From Aphrocallistes beatrix (taxonomy: Eukaryota; Porifera; Hexactinellida; Sceptrulophora; Aphrocallistidae), in contig OY725494.1 of NCBI GenBank assembly GCA_963281255.1, positions 1,687,934-1,751,933 on the forward strand: 64,000 bases of DNA, written 5' to 3'. How positions within the stretch are numbered: the stretch's first letter is position 1; each line of letters starts with the position of its first letter. Position numbers and translations under genes: made by a program. Positions 49,611 to 60,275 of this stretch are shown here, piece after piece. The notes beneath the pieces were generated by a model. The model saw only the letters and a list, made by a program, of their open reading frames with translations. It made no database searches and was not told the DNA's origin.

Positions 49611-49811
49611 GCCTGAATGGTTTTAGATGTTAATTTGTGGTGATTCTTTTAAAATCCAACTTAATTTTTACCGAATCGTCCATATACGGAGTACACACGT
49701 ACCGAAATGTCCACGTACCGATTTGTCCCGTACCGAAATGTCCACGTACCGAAATCTCCGTACCGAAATGTCCGTACCGAATTGTCCACGTACCGTACTG
49801 TCCGTATCCCA

Positions 49812-50040
49812 AACTCAATAGATATTGCAGAGAAAACAAAGGGGCCATTTAATATGATTCCTGTCAAGTGTGGAGATCGGAATGTTGTAGTATTCCTATC
49901 ATTGCTAGGGAAATGCAATGTAAAAATGCCCAAAGGTACCGGAGTACCACCAGCCTCATTTGGACTAGATATCCTAAGTTATTACTTTCAACAAATAAAG
50001 TGGGGAGAGATGCGCGACTTTACGATTTAGCTCAAGCGAA
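49812..50040 (+). other. coding-like fragment of unknown family
   Basis: An open reading continues out of the MULE end and gives PFNMIPVKCGDRNVVVFLSL and MPKGTGVPPASFGLDILSYY. The composition looks protein-like, but I recognise no family and there is no start of its own. Confidence 0.25.
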
Positions 50041-50427
50041 CACCTTTTAATATTTTCTGTCCCGAATTTGGTAGGAAATCAAGCTTTTTTCACCATCTGA
50101 TTGAGGTAATTTTCACGAGTGTCCCACATTACATGAAATATCCCAATTATGTCGCGCTATTTTTGATTCTATGTATAATATAAGTACTTTTCTATCATGT
50201 CCCGCAGGATTCAACGCTACGTCCCGCTTTTATCATGGCTGAAGTTAGCATGTATGCCTTGCCTCTTCCAGTTAAGTGTCATGATACACAGCACATCAAA
50301 ACAACAACTTTTAATTCAAGTAACGACAACTTTAATCCTGCATTAAATTTTGCCGGATAGATAGTTCCTCAGTATAAGAAATGATTCAATAATATTTATA
50401 AAAGATAAAAATAATTGTCATTTATAC

Positions 50428-50712
50428 CTGAACTGGCAATCCAAATTCCATATCAAGAAGACAAGTTTGGCAAACATTTTTCAATTTTGAACATGTTTGG
50501 CATATTTCTGTCTTTTTGTATCTCATTTTAGGACCAGGACACCAGCGAAACACAGTAAAAGGTCGGTTGCATATTTTGCATTCTTTGCCGAATTTTTGTT
50601 TAATCATTCGAAGGTAGGGATTATCTCCTAAACAAGTAGAGCAAAGAATGGGAAAATCACTACTCTCCCAGTTGAGTCTGTTATAAGTATTGGTTGTTTT
50701 AGATATTGCCAT
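50428..50712 (-). CDS. RBM22: RBM22 pre-mRNA splicing factor, exon 1 (start codon)
   Basis: First coding exon of RBM22 (yeast Cwc2/Ecm2 relatives), a protein of the activated spliceosome that contacts U6 snRNA and pre-mRNA in the nucleus. The ATG at 50712 opens [20 protein letters not shown], matching the family N-terminus. The 95 codons hold the cysteine-rich zinc-binding block with Cys at 24, 27, 45, 48, 58, 71, 74, 81 and 84, including FTVFRWCPG and [14 protein letters not shown]. The exon is exactly 285 nt and ends in CAG followed by the donor GTATAA (phase 0), which joins cleanly to exon 2. No stop or frameshift interrupts it, in contrast to the decayed transposons around it. The promoter must lie above 50712, where a P-type MITE begins only about 220 bp upstream; I could not recognise a core promoter. 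Identity is by memory of the family and is very secure. Confidence 0.97.
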
Positions 50713-50929
50713 TCTATATATAGTATAAATTGGGGCAACTAATGTTAAGAAAAATTCAATCGATATTGGGGCAGAATAAAGATAACCTAGAACAAATTAA
50801 AATACAATTAATTAATTATTAAAATATTTCGTATACCAGAATATGGATATACACCAAAATGTTAGTGCAAGTTGCGTGGTGTTTTTGGGATACTAGTATT
50901 TTGAAATCCTAGTGTTAACCATCGCCTAC

Positions 50930-51551
50930 TAAATATAAGGCCTCAGAGTAACTTGACCAAGGATGCGTTAGAAGATGGTTGAACTAATACATGAGCTGCC
51001 TTAAACCATTAACAAAGCACAATAGAGCTTAGGAATGTATTACTAGCATATATAAATATGGTATCAAGATACCCATATCCATTGTTAAAATTTAGATTAG
51101 TCACCATATGGTTGCGCAATAGGTTATATTTGCGATAAAGTTGGTGATTTTCAGAGGCCGTTTAGGGACATTTCTAAGTGTTTTTATTATAAAGTTTTTC
51201 GCATAGAACTGAGATGTGAATGGGGTAGTACGAAAATTTTTGATTTTTTTTCATGGAATGTTGCTACATTCCAGTGTTGCTATGGAAACGTGTTTTGGTC
51301 AGTTGGGATTATATCTTGAGAACCGCGATAGCTAAACATTCGAAAGTAAGCTGTCCAACAGGCGGCCCGCGTTGCGTCCAAAATGCCTCTATCCATACCC
51401 ATCCCGAGTGCACGCCCCTGTATTGCGGCCCGCCACTAAATTGTATCAAGCAGTTGCGGCCCGAAGTAAATATAGCTGGACAGCCCTGTTCTAACGCATC
51501 CCTAGTCCCAAATTCGCAAGTTACTCTGAGGTCTTATTATAGTAGGTTATG
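50930..51551. mobile_element. P-type palindromic MITE, copy C, with inserted MITE
   Basis: Ends CATCGCCTACTAAATATAAG and AGTAGGTTATG, 7-bp duplication TGTTAAC/TATTAAC (one mismatch). The left arm is complete; most of the right arm is lost at 51351-51488, where a hAT-type MITE (CTGTCCAACAGGCGGCCC to TGGACAGCCCTG) sits. It lies about 220 bp upstream of the RBM22 start codon. Confidence 0.85.
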
Positions 51552-51639
51552 TATTAACTAAATCATGAATTAAGGTTGGTGTTTATCATAGGAAACTTGT
51601 TTTACTAAAATGTGCCCAAATTGCTTTTATATTTTTAGA

Positions 51640-52050
51640 CCCTTATAAGGGTTCTAAACATTAATTCCGATTTTTATAACTCCAGCCCCAATATTTCGCT
51701 ACTTGGAGTCACTTGTATCACCTGGTGTCGTTCTAAAAACGACACATTATAAATGCGAAATGTCCCACAGCTATAACTTCTTTTAACAGTGACAGTCATC
51801 TTTTTAATGCTGAATTCATGTCAGCACTAGATTTCCAGAAATTTGATATATATATTGACCATATTTGGAAACATTTTTGTTTGAACTTGCCTAGCAACGA
51901 CCAGGAATTTGTTCACATTCCTGGCCGTTGCTAGGAACAGGCAACCAAAATATTCTCCAAATATGGTCAATATATATACCAAATTGATGGAAATTTAGTG
52001 CTGAGCACGAATTCAGTATTAAAATAACGATCTGGCATAGTCAAATAAAG
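51640..52050. repeat. repeat R5, copy 1 (inverted to the other two)
   Basis: About 410 bp with a central palindrome: ATATTGACCATATTTGGA and CCTAGCAACG(G/A)CCAGGAAT with their complements. Also GTATCACCTGGTGTCGTT and GGTTCTAAACATTAATT. Matched by 54060-54460 and 57070-57570. Confidence 0.85.
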
Positions 52051-53091
52051 TTGCCCGCCACTGCTCTAAAGGCTAACAATATACATAAATCAATAGCAAT
52101 TTGGTGATTTTGGGAGAGTAGAAAGGAACAACAAAAATGATCAGAAAACATGAATAATATCGACACAGTCTGCATTTTTAGTTCTATATTTTTGGCTCTC
52201 ATAGACCGTAATACAAACGAAAGAAAATTCTTTGTTAACACACAAGTAAATGGAATGTAAAAATTGCGCATCGATAGATGAAATTTTATTTTGCATATAT
52301 TTAAAGATTATTGAACCATATATTTACTCAATTTTCAACTAAAAATTTTTACAATTTGTATTTCTGCTCAATTTTCAATTTGAGAAATCCTCAGTAAATA
52401 AGATCATATCTCGATCACACAATAAATACTTTACAAATAAGGTAAAAAAATGAAAGATTATCTACGCCTTCTATGCACTTGAGCAGAAGAAAGGATCATC
52501 TCAACGCTTTAGTACTTTTGAATTGATGCCTCTTCCATGATACCATTCTTGGCACAGGTTACACCATACCCAATCATCATTCTTCCATTTACGCCCAATT
52601 GGTCAACCTCTAGATGTCATTTATGCACACACGTCCTTTGAAGACTAGCTTTCTGAGCCAAAATTCCCAGACTCGTACTTACTAGAGCCTGTCTCCCGTC
52701 ATTTCCGTGAAGCTTCTGCAGCAATTGAACGCACTGTTAATGGGTGACATCGTAGTTTCCCAGACTCAATAATGGCGCGATTGTATGTAATAACTTCCTA
52801 CATTTATAAGTAGGTATGATGCTGGTAACCAATAGAGTATACCAAGGGCTAATAGGAAACCTATCAATTATGCTGTGGTGTTTATAGAAGCCTCTTAAAT
52901 GTTTTTACTCATATATGGCAGGAAGAATTTACAATTGAGCAATGGATTTCTCCTACCACAATAGAATGTATGTATTATAGGCATATACTGCACTGGTAAT
53001 GGTTTTAATTATTTTGAAAATAATTTTGTTATACTGTTAAGGATCGCATTTTGATATTTATTCAAAAAATGACTTGGGACATAGCCTACTA
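52051..53091. other. unresolved stretch with decayed coding-like blocks
   Basis: In 52490-52780 short plus-strand translations such as GQPLDVIYAHTSFED and YLLEPVSRHFREASAAIERT can be read in broken frames. I do not recognise them. The rest is A+T-rich. Confidence 0.35.
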
Positions 53092-53093
53092 TA

Positions 53094-53497
53094 CAGGGTG
53101 CAACTTAGACTACCCACTATTGAAGCATAACCAATGTATTAGTTCTTATACAAGCATATTTAAGTTATAGTAACACTTTACTGTAAATATCTAACTTAAT
53201 TACACAATATACTAAACAGATTCTGAAATTTTATCCCTGATGGAGCAAGAGAGGTGTGGAATTATTGACTTATTCAAAACCGGACGGACACATGCAGAAA
53301 TAATGAAATTGTTGAAGTTTCCTGGATCGAGGCGAAAGTTTGTATATCGTACTATTACGAGGTACAAGGAGACCGGAGGAGCTGTGGACAGGGCAAGAAG
53401 TGGTCGTCCGCGTTCAATAAGGACTCCAAAACTCAAGAAGGCTGTGAGGGAGCGGATTCGTCGAAATCCCCGGCGTTCGATGAGAAAAATGAGCTAT
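53094..53497 (+). pseudogene. Tc1/mariner-type transposase, N-terminal part only
   Basis: Begins with an element end CAGGGTGCAACTTAGACTAC after TA (53092-53093). ATG 53240 opens MEQERCGIIDLFKTGRTHAE with a helix-turn-helix, a GRPRS linker (RARSGRPRSIRTPKLKKAV) and RRNPRRSMRKM. It stops where repeat R4 begins, so the catalytic domain has been lost. Confidence 0.85.
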
Positions 53498-53800
53498 TAA
53501 GGATAAATAAAAGCATTCATAAGCATTTATTCGCATTTGTACTGAGGATTTAGACATATTCCAAACAAATTTGAGGGGAAATAGCAAAAATATGCTGCAA
53601 ATCTAGAAATTTCCTTGAGGCTAACCTCCTAACCTCGAATATTTTGAACCAATTGGAAATAATAATTGGAAATAATAATTCATAGTCCTAGCAATATAAA
53701 GTATAATTTATCAGTTTAGAATGACTAAAGAGCTTTTAAAAAGTAGTTTAGGAAGTTAGAACGAGAGTCTACGACTGTAGTTTCCAAGTTCGGATTTGGC
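53488..53800. repeat. repeat R4, copy 2
   Basis: Matches 33420-33720 from AAAATGAGCTATTAAGGATA on. Confidence 0.75.
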
Positions 53801-54059
53801 AAAAATCTAGAACTTAAGTGTTAAAAACAGGCTACAAAGCAAATTTCTTCGGAAAGGCTTGATTTCCATTTGTTTTTACTGTATTCTGATAATAAATAAC
53901 ATCGAAACATCATAAATCAACAACTTATAGTAGTACTTAACTTCAAAATATGACATATCAAATATTTTCACATCATGACACCTTCAAAAGTGTGAAAAAG
54001 TTGACAGTTATCACTTGGGGCCCAAAAGTGACCATGTCCGATAGTTTCCGCAGAAATCC

Positions 54060-54460
54060 CATACCTATAACTTTATTTGACTATGCCAGGTCGTTATTTT
54101 AATACTGAATTCGTACTCAGCACTAAATTTCCAGCAATTTGGTATATATATTGACCATTATTTTGAAAAATTTTTGGTTGCCTTTTCCTAGCAACGGTCA
54201 GGAATGTTAAAAAATTCCTGGCCGTTGCTAGGTACGGTTAAACAAAAATGTTTCCAAATATGGCCAATATATATATCAAATTGCTGGAAATCTAGTGCTG
54301 AGCATGAATTCAGCATTAAAAAGATGATCTAGCACTGTTAAAAGAAGTTATAGCTGTGGGACATTTCGCATTTAAAATGTGTCGTTTTTAGAGCGACACC
54401 AGGTGATACAAGTGGCTCAAAGTGGCGAAATATTTGGGCTGGAGTTATAAAAATCGGGAT
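54060..54460. repeat. repeat R5, copy 2
   Basis: Reverse-complement match of 51640-52050, ending AGTTATAAAAATCGGGATTA directly against the P-like gene fragment. Confidence 0.85.
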
Positions 54461-54477
54461 TATTCCTTAAGATAGCT

Positions 54478-55840
54478 CCAAAATTAACTTCCAAAGCTTG
54501 TTGGCCATCAAAGTTGGAACGTCAAAACGTAAGCTTGGCTCTTAAAGTTTTTCATGAAACGACAGCTGCAGGGCTATTAAATTACTCCAATGAGCGTAAC
54601 CTTACTCACCAGACAGTCGAATTCCTAAATTTGATAAATAAAGTTTGGAATATTTTCAATGTCAATTGGGTTGGGAAAAATATTCGATTTAATAACCAAG
54701 ATATGGCTCCACTGGTTTTAGATTATGACAGAATAACCTTTTTGGAAAACATTGTATACTGGTTAGATTGTTGGAGGCAAATACCTGTTTCGAGAGGGAA
54801 ACTGACACCACAAACCTTTACTAGTTTTAGGCATACCTGTATTGCTCTCCCCATTTTACTTCTGAGACTAACCAAAGAATGTGGTTTTGAATATTTATTA
54901 ACATCCAGAATTTAAAATGACTCTTTGGAACACCACTTTGGCCTCTATCGGCAAATGTCTGGTTCACATTACCACATATCTTTTTGTCAAATTCTAGAAA
55001 GTGAACGTCGGCTTCAGTTATCAAATATTCTCAAGTTTTTTTCCATCAAACAACAATCCCCAACGATAGATAAACCCTTATCTCTTAAAGAATACTTAAA
55101 AGGGTTCATATGGGATAGTAGTGAAGAAGAAGAAAAACATGCTCATTTTGATTTTGAATACTATCTAAATGAAATTAAGGGAATCCCAAATTGTGTTTTT
55201 AATAGTTCACAGATAGACTGTCTAAATTATGTCGCAGGGTATGCCATATTTTCTTACCTAAAACAATCAAGAGAATGTCTAGACTGTAAAAAGTTTTTAA
55301 CAAATGATATTCAGGTATACAATGACACAGGTTTTTCATTGATTGACATGCTAGATAGAGGTTCACTTAATTATCCATCCGAAATTGTCTATCAATAGCA
55401 TTATGTATGAATTATTTCTCAAAATTAAAAGTCACCCAGGGTTAAGTAAAAGTTTCTTTGAAGGGTCTTGCCGTCGAAAATTGGTTCATTTAACAATTTT
55501 AGTAATCGAAAAGAAGCACAGTGAAGTTTGGAGAGATTGGTGTACCTGTGCCGTTCCAAAATGGGAAATTCTTAAGAAACTGTGTAACACTGTAGCTAAT
55601 TGCATATTATCAAAAGCGGTTAAAAACTATAATGCCATGGTAGTAGGTCGTGATAATTCTAAGTTACAAAAGTCAGTAATAATACTTAATATCCTTCTAT
55701 TCCTTAGATCCGTTACACAGAATACGATACAAGAAAATCACAGTCACCTTTGTAACCATCCTTATGAAACTACATCGTTAAACAGTCAACAATATACATA
55801 CTACTCACCGATACAAATTCTGATACAGTCATCTATATGA
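54478..55840 (+). pseudogene. P-like transposase, C-terminal half
   Basis: Reads KLTSKACWPSKLERQNVSLA (start of the region after the second catalytic Asp), AAGLLNYSNERNLTHQTVEF and FNVNWVGKNIRF (GTP-binding-like insertion), FRHTCIALPILLLRL, then LLTSR, an in-frame TAA (54913-54915) and DSLEHHFGLYRQMSGSHYH, the signature late in P element and THAP9-type transposases. A Cys pair (ECLDCKKF) follows. A frameshift near 55390 leads to a last block (GLSKSFFEGSCRRKLVHLTI) to 55840. It lacks the THAP domain and RNase H core, the part that survives in the separate relic at 36.1-37.2 kb. The element's right end is at 56160-56223. Confidence 0.82.
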
Positions 55841-56159
55841 TATGACATACAACCAGATGGTCGCAGCCGCTTATTGCTCTCTTCTCTCCTCAAATAGTGC
55901 TTATCTACCTACTAGTCTCTTTAATTTACTTTTTTAGTACTTGTAACACTCATCTAGTTGATATTTAGTATGTATTTACTCTTTATATTACCTACTACAT
56001 TATACGTTGTCTTTTGAATTCAATATTTATTAATAAGTTATAGTTATCCTTCGAGTTGTAGTTTTAAACTATATAGTGTGGGCAAGGAGTAATCTATGTT
56101 AATTAATACGAGGATTCTGATATGTTACTGAGTATATCTATGAAAAAATACATAACTAT

Positions 56160-56223
56160 ACTAGTTTGTCCATGGTCCAATAATTTTAGAACGCACCATT
56201 GCCTTAGTGTATAGAATGCTATG
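56160..56223 (-). repeat. right terminal end of the P-like element
   Basis: CCATTGCCTTAGTGTATAGA followed by ATGCTATG, the inverse of the CATAGCATTC end at 14065; lies about 320 bp after the transposase fragment. Confidence 0.75.
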
Positions 56224-56251
56224 GGTTGGCCTTTCCTATAATAGCTAACTT

Positions 56252-56440
56252 TTGACATTTTCGACCGATTCATTTGATTTTTTCAGTGCAGATTTGAATC
56301 GCAGTTATCTGCAAAACTGCATTAATAATCAAAATGATTCAACAGATAAATTTTTTTTCAAAAAATTGGTCAAATTACAAGGAAGAAATCGGACACAATA
56401 TGCTTACAACCCTTTAGAAACTTTTCAAAATCTTTCATAA
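56252..56440 (+). other. short open reading, unknown
   Basis: 62 codons (MTFSTDSFDFFSADLNRSYL onward, Asn-rich) with a good acceptor-like TTTTTTCAG inside. It stands just outside the P-like end. No family recognised. Confidence 0.2.
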
Positions 56441-56455
56441 ATGGATGATCTATCT

Positions 56456-56612
56456 CAGCGCTGTCCAACAGGCGCCCCCCGCGTTGCCTGCTTCAATCTC
56501 TCCAAAATGCCACTATCCATACCCATCCCGAGTGCACGCCCCTGTATTGCGGCCCGCCACTAAATGGTATGAAGCAGTTGCGGCCCGAAGTATATATAGT
56601 TGGACAGCTCTG
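56456..56612. mobile_element. hAT-type MITE, 157 bp
   Basis: Ends CAGCGCTGTCCAACAGG and GTTGGACAGCTCTG with an exact 8-bp duplication ATCTATCT (56448-56455 and 56613-56620). Same family as 51351-51488; interior CCGAGTGCACGCCCCTG is shared. Confidence 0.94.
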
Positions 56613-57069
56613 ATCTATCTAATGAACAGACATAATTTTGAAAATTTGAAAATTGTTAAAAATTATTAATTAACACTAAAACACCCGAGGAATTATCTTT
56701 TAGCAATTTTGACACTATTTTTTCATAATTCTCTTTTTATTCGTAATATCAAAAATATGTCTGTTCAATTTGTTCTCCTATTCGAGATCTATCAAAAACC
56801 GTTGAGTTTTCGCCCCTATGTTTAATTTACAAAATGTTGTCACATTTATAATTGATGAAAAAAAGTCTCAGAAAATAAGATTTAGAAAATATATATATCT
56901 ATGTCCCTCAATTTCCATTAGTTTTAACTGCTTTGGAATATTAAAAACATACAAATATCCTTTTTCGACAGCTTATGGCAGTACATAACTTCAAAATATG
57001 GTAATCAAAAATTTTCACAATCAAGTGTAAAAACTGGTCATTGGTGACTGGAAAATTACCACATTCGAT

Positions 57070-57570
57070 AGTGTCTGTCGGAATCCCAGATCAATAACTT
57101 CCTTGAACCATGTCAATACATCATTTGAAAAGTGAATTCGTGTCCCGCATTGAATTTACGGCAATTTGATATATATATTGACCATATTTGGATAATTTTT
57201 TGGTTGTCCATCCCTAGCAATGGCCAGGAATTTTTCACATTCTTGACCGTTGCTAGGAACCTGCAGCCAAAATATTCTCCAAATATGTGTAATATATGCC
57301 TATATCAAATTGCTGGAAATCTAGTGCTGAGTACGAATTTAGCATTAAAATGATGATCTGACATGGTTCGAAGAAGTAATGGATATGAGACATTTCGTAT
57401 TAAAAATATATCCTTTTTAGGCAACACCAGGTGGTACAAGTGGCTCTAGGTGGCAAAATATTAGCATTGAAATTCTAAATATCGAAATTAATGTTTAGAA
57501 CCCCTTTAGGGATCTAAAAATGATTAAAAAGGTCTTTTGGCAAATTTTTGATAAAAAACAAAATGCCCAA
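57070..57570. repeat. repeat R5, copy 3
   Basis: Same orientation as copy 2; more diverged. It ends with CGAAATTAATGTTTAGAACC, the inverse of the start of copy 1. Confidence 0.82.
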
Positions 57571-57592
57571 AGGACAGGCCAACCTTACTTAA

Positions 57593-57966
57593 TTATAAGG
57601 GGGATAACATCTCTAAATACGTCTGTATGACCAATATAATCGATATCGCACGAAAAATCACCAAATTTGTCAAATTTTAAATTTTGATGCGTAATGATGA
57701 CGTAATAGCAGAGATGAGTCATCATTTTTTGATGATAGTTGCATCAAATGCGAGGTAAATTAATATACGCATTCTATTAAAATCTCAGGCATATATCATC
57801 TAAAATGGCTGAGTTATAGAGGAAAAACATATTTCTAATCATAAAAAAGGTGACAATGACGTCATAATTCCATAATGATTTGACATTTTTGCCTGAGCTA
57901 CATGCCAAAAATCAGGTTTCTGTCCTCTGCAGTTTCTTCAATCAATTCGTTACAGATATATATATA
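57593..57966 (+). repeat. R1 repeat, 5' truncated
   Basis: Body and 3' end of R1, ending in TA repeats. The GC-rich start is missing. Confidence 0.85.
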
Positions 57967-58715
57967 TGTTGCAGTGTAAATGCGAAACTGGTGGATTCGC
58001 GAATACACCGGTGCAAATGCGAAACCTTTTTATCTTAAATCTTATGGTTGATTTATATTTCTCATAGGAACAACTAGATTACAACAATACTTTTAATCAA
58101 GATCAATGAATGTAAAACCTTATTCCAAATCGTTTTCATGTAATCTTCAAGCATGATAAATTATTATTACGTTACATACATCACTACTCATGCTATGCTA
58201 TATTATTTGCTTTTTGGTATGTTTTAAGTTTTAGAAACTTTACATTTAAATTCCACAAACAAACCGCAAAATGTACTTTTGAAGTTACAATAGGCATTTA
58301 TTATGCATACATTTCTGAAGACGGATACTTTAATCATCAGCAAATTACATTTTGTCCTTTATTTGAGAGGTTAACTAATTTTTGTATCACGGAAGATCTT
58401 ATAACAAGCACCCGTAACTACCTCCTTCCAGTACCGGATGTCAGCCACCTGACGCCTTCGCGGGGAGGATTGGGACTCGTGGAATCAATGTCGCCACTTT
58501 TAGTTATGAAACAGCTGAGTATTACTAATAATAGTACAAATACTACTTATTTCCTTTGAGTTATATAATTAACCAACCATAAGATTTAAGATAAAAAGGT
58601 TTCGCATTTGCACCGGTGTTTTCGCGAATCCACCAACTATTCAGTGTATTCGCGAATCCACCAACTATATTCAGTGTATTCGCGAATCCACCAGTTTCGC
58701 ATTTACACTGCAACA
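57967..58715. mobile_element. MITE with long inverted ends in a TA tract
   Basis: 749 bp. Left arm TGTTGCAGTGTAAATGCGAA through TTATCTTAAATCTTATGGTTG (57967-58053); right arm 58574-58715 is its inverse with two extra tandem copies of CGCGAATCCACCAACTAT. Flanks are TA repeats, so the duplication cannot be read. Confidence 0.88.
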
Positions 58716-58726
58716 TATATATATAT

Positions 58727-59207
58727 ACAAGCGCGCTTCGCTTGCTTCCGCTGTGCGGCTGGCGGACACTTTGTGTCCGCCAAAGGCGCCCTGCGGGCAC
58801 CTGAGGTCACATTGATTAATTATAAGGGAGATAAAATCTCTAAATACTTCTATCCTATTGTTATATTCGATATCGCACGAAAAATCACCAAATTTGTTAA
58901 TTTTTAAAATTTTAATGCGTAATGATGACGTCATAACAGAATAATGAGTCATCATTTTTTAATGATAGTTGCATCATATGTGAGGTATAATAATATACAG
59001 ATTTTCTTTAATATTTCAGCCTTCTATTGCTTAAATGGCTGAGATATAGTAAAAAAACTTAAATTTCTAGGTATAAAAATCACGTCATAATTTCATAATG
59101 AGTCAACATTTTCGTCTGAGCTCAGAACTCCCTGGAGCCATAGCCAAAAGAATCCCACATGCAAAAAATCAACTTTCTGTGCCTAACAGTTTCTTCAATC
59201 AATTCGT

Positions 59208-59237
<30 letters not shown>
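58727..59237 (+). repeat. R1 repeat, full copy
   Basis: ACAAGCGCGCTTCGCTTGCT to TTCTTCAATCAATTCGTTAC, with TA tracts on both sides (58716-58727 and 59211-59237). Confidence 0.9.
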
Positions 59238-59238
<1 letters not shown>

Positions 59239-59241
<3 letters not shown>

Positions 59242-59400
59242 TTGACTAATTCATTTAAAAATGGTAAAGAATTATGAATTATTCGAAAAATTCATTCATA
59301 TAATTCATGACATTTTCTTGTAAAAAACTTCTCAGGCTTGATGAATTATGAATTATTCGAATCATTCGAATTATTCATTAATTCATGAATTAGTCAACTT
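59239..59400. mobile_element. AAGTTGACTAATTCA-type MITE, copy 2
   Basis: Inverted ends AAGTTGACTAATTCAT and ATGAATTAGTCAACTT; same family as 43130-43347. ATTCATGAATTAT-type palindromes fill the interior. Confidence 0.8.
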
Positions 59401-59506
59401 CTACATTCTACGTTCTACGTTCCAATAAATTATATGTCAATGTTGTGGCTATTTTCTTTCTCTACTATATGGTTCCTTTTTACTTTTACGTTGTATTTGT
59501 TCTTGA

Positions 59507-60235
59507 ATGTTAGCTCTCAACTGTTTCTATACATATAAGGATGCGCCACGCAGCAAAGGGGCAATGGGGAGGCGGGATGGACCAACAAGGAAGTATCCGG
59601 GAAGCCAATTCCCTAAGAAGGGTCGGTGCTTTATTTGCGACTCGGACAGGCACTTTATGGCCCAATACCCGGGACGGCACTGTGCGAAATGTGGCGAAAA
59701 AGGACACGAGGTCCGCTATTTCCCACATAGACGAAGTCGAAGAGGGGTATTTCAGGCCACGATGCAGCATAGTGTTGTACATGAGAAGGCGGTTGTGGTA
59801 CCAGTTGAATGGAACGGCAAACCCATCAGTGTAATGATGGACACGGGGGCGGATCCTTCGTTGGTGGACAGAGGCACCGTACAAAAGATGAATATCCCTT
59901 ACAGCACAAAGTACAGTCAAGTGTATGGGCTAGGGCGGACAGCGCTTGTGGTCTGTGGTACGGCCTGCGTGGCGATAGATGTGGGGGATGGTCGACCACT
60001 AGAACACGAAATCGAAGTACTCGATACTAACAATAGGGTGGTTCTATTGGGGCGAAGGTTCCTCGCGCGCTTCAAGAATACTACTTTCGATTGGGAAAAC
60101 ATGAGAGTTAGGCTAGGTGGTTTTTGGAAAACCTCTTTAGCTGCGGCACGCGGGGATATGCGGCGACTAGAGCAGAAATTATGCAGACTGAGATGGGAAA
60201 GGAGGGAGATAGCTTGGAGGCCAGGTTCGATATAA
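59507..60235 (+). pseudogene. Ty3/Gypsy retrotransposon, Gag end and protease
   Basis: Readable protein with one good zinc knuckle (CAKCGEKGHEVRYF, last Cys replaced by Tyr) after a degenerate one (CFICDSDRHFMAQYP), then an aspartic protease with the active site MMDTGADPSLVD and an LLGRRFL flap-side block. The gene begins in mid-Gag, so the 5' part and LTR are missing. The DNA is far more G+C-rich than its surroundings. A frame change separates it from the reverse transcriptase. Confidence 0.88.
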
Positions 60236-60275
60236 ACCCAAACTATCACCGCGAGAAGAGACAGCCATACGCAAG

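Larger units (their letters stand above)
48670..49811 (-). mobile_element. second Mutator-like element, internally deleted
   Basis: Inverted ends starting GGGATACGGACAGTACGGTA, each composed of repeated 15-bp motifs of the kind GGACATTTCGGTACGT (48670-48760 and 49690-49811). It holds the end of a minus-strand transposase gene. Flanks do not show a clean duplication. Confidence 0.82.

Noticed and set aside
36127-55840. The 36-kb and 54-kb P-like pieces as halves of one split gene
   Set aside because: RBM22 exon 1 and many unrelated elements lie between them; they are better read as two separate truncated copies.
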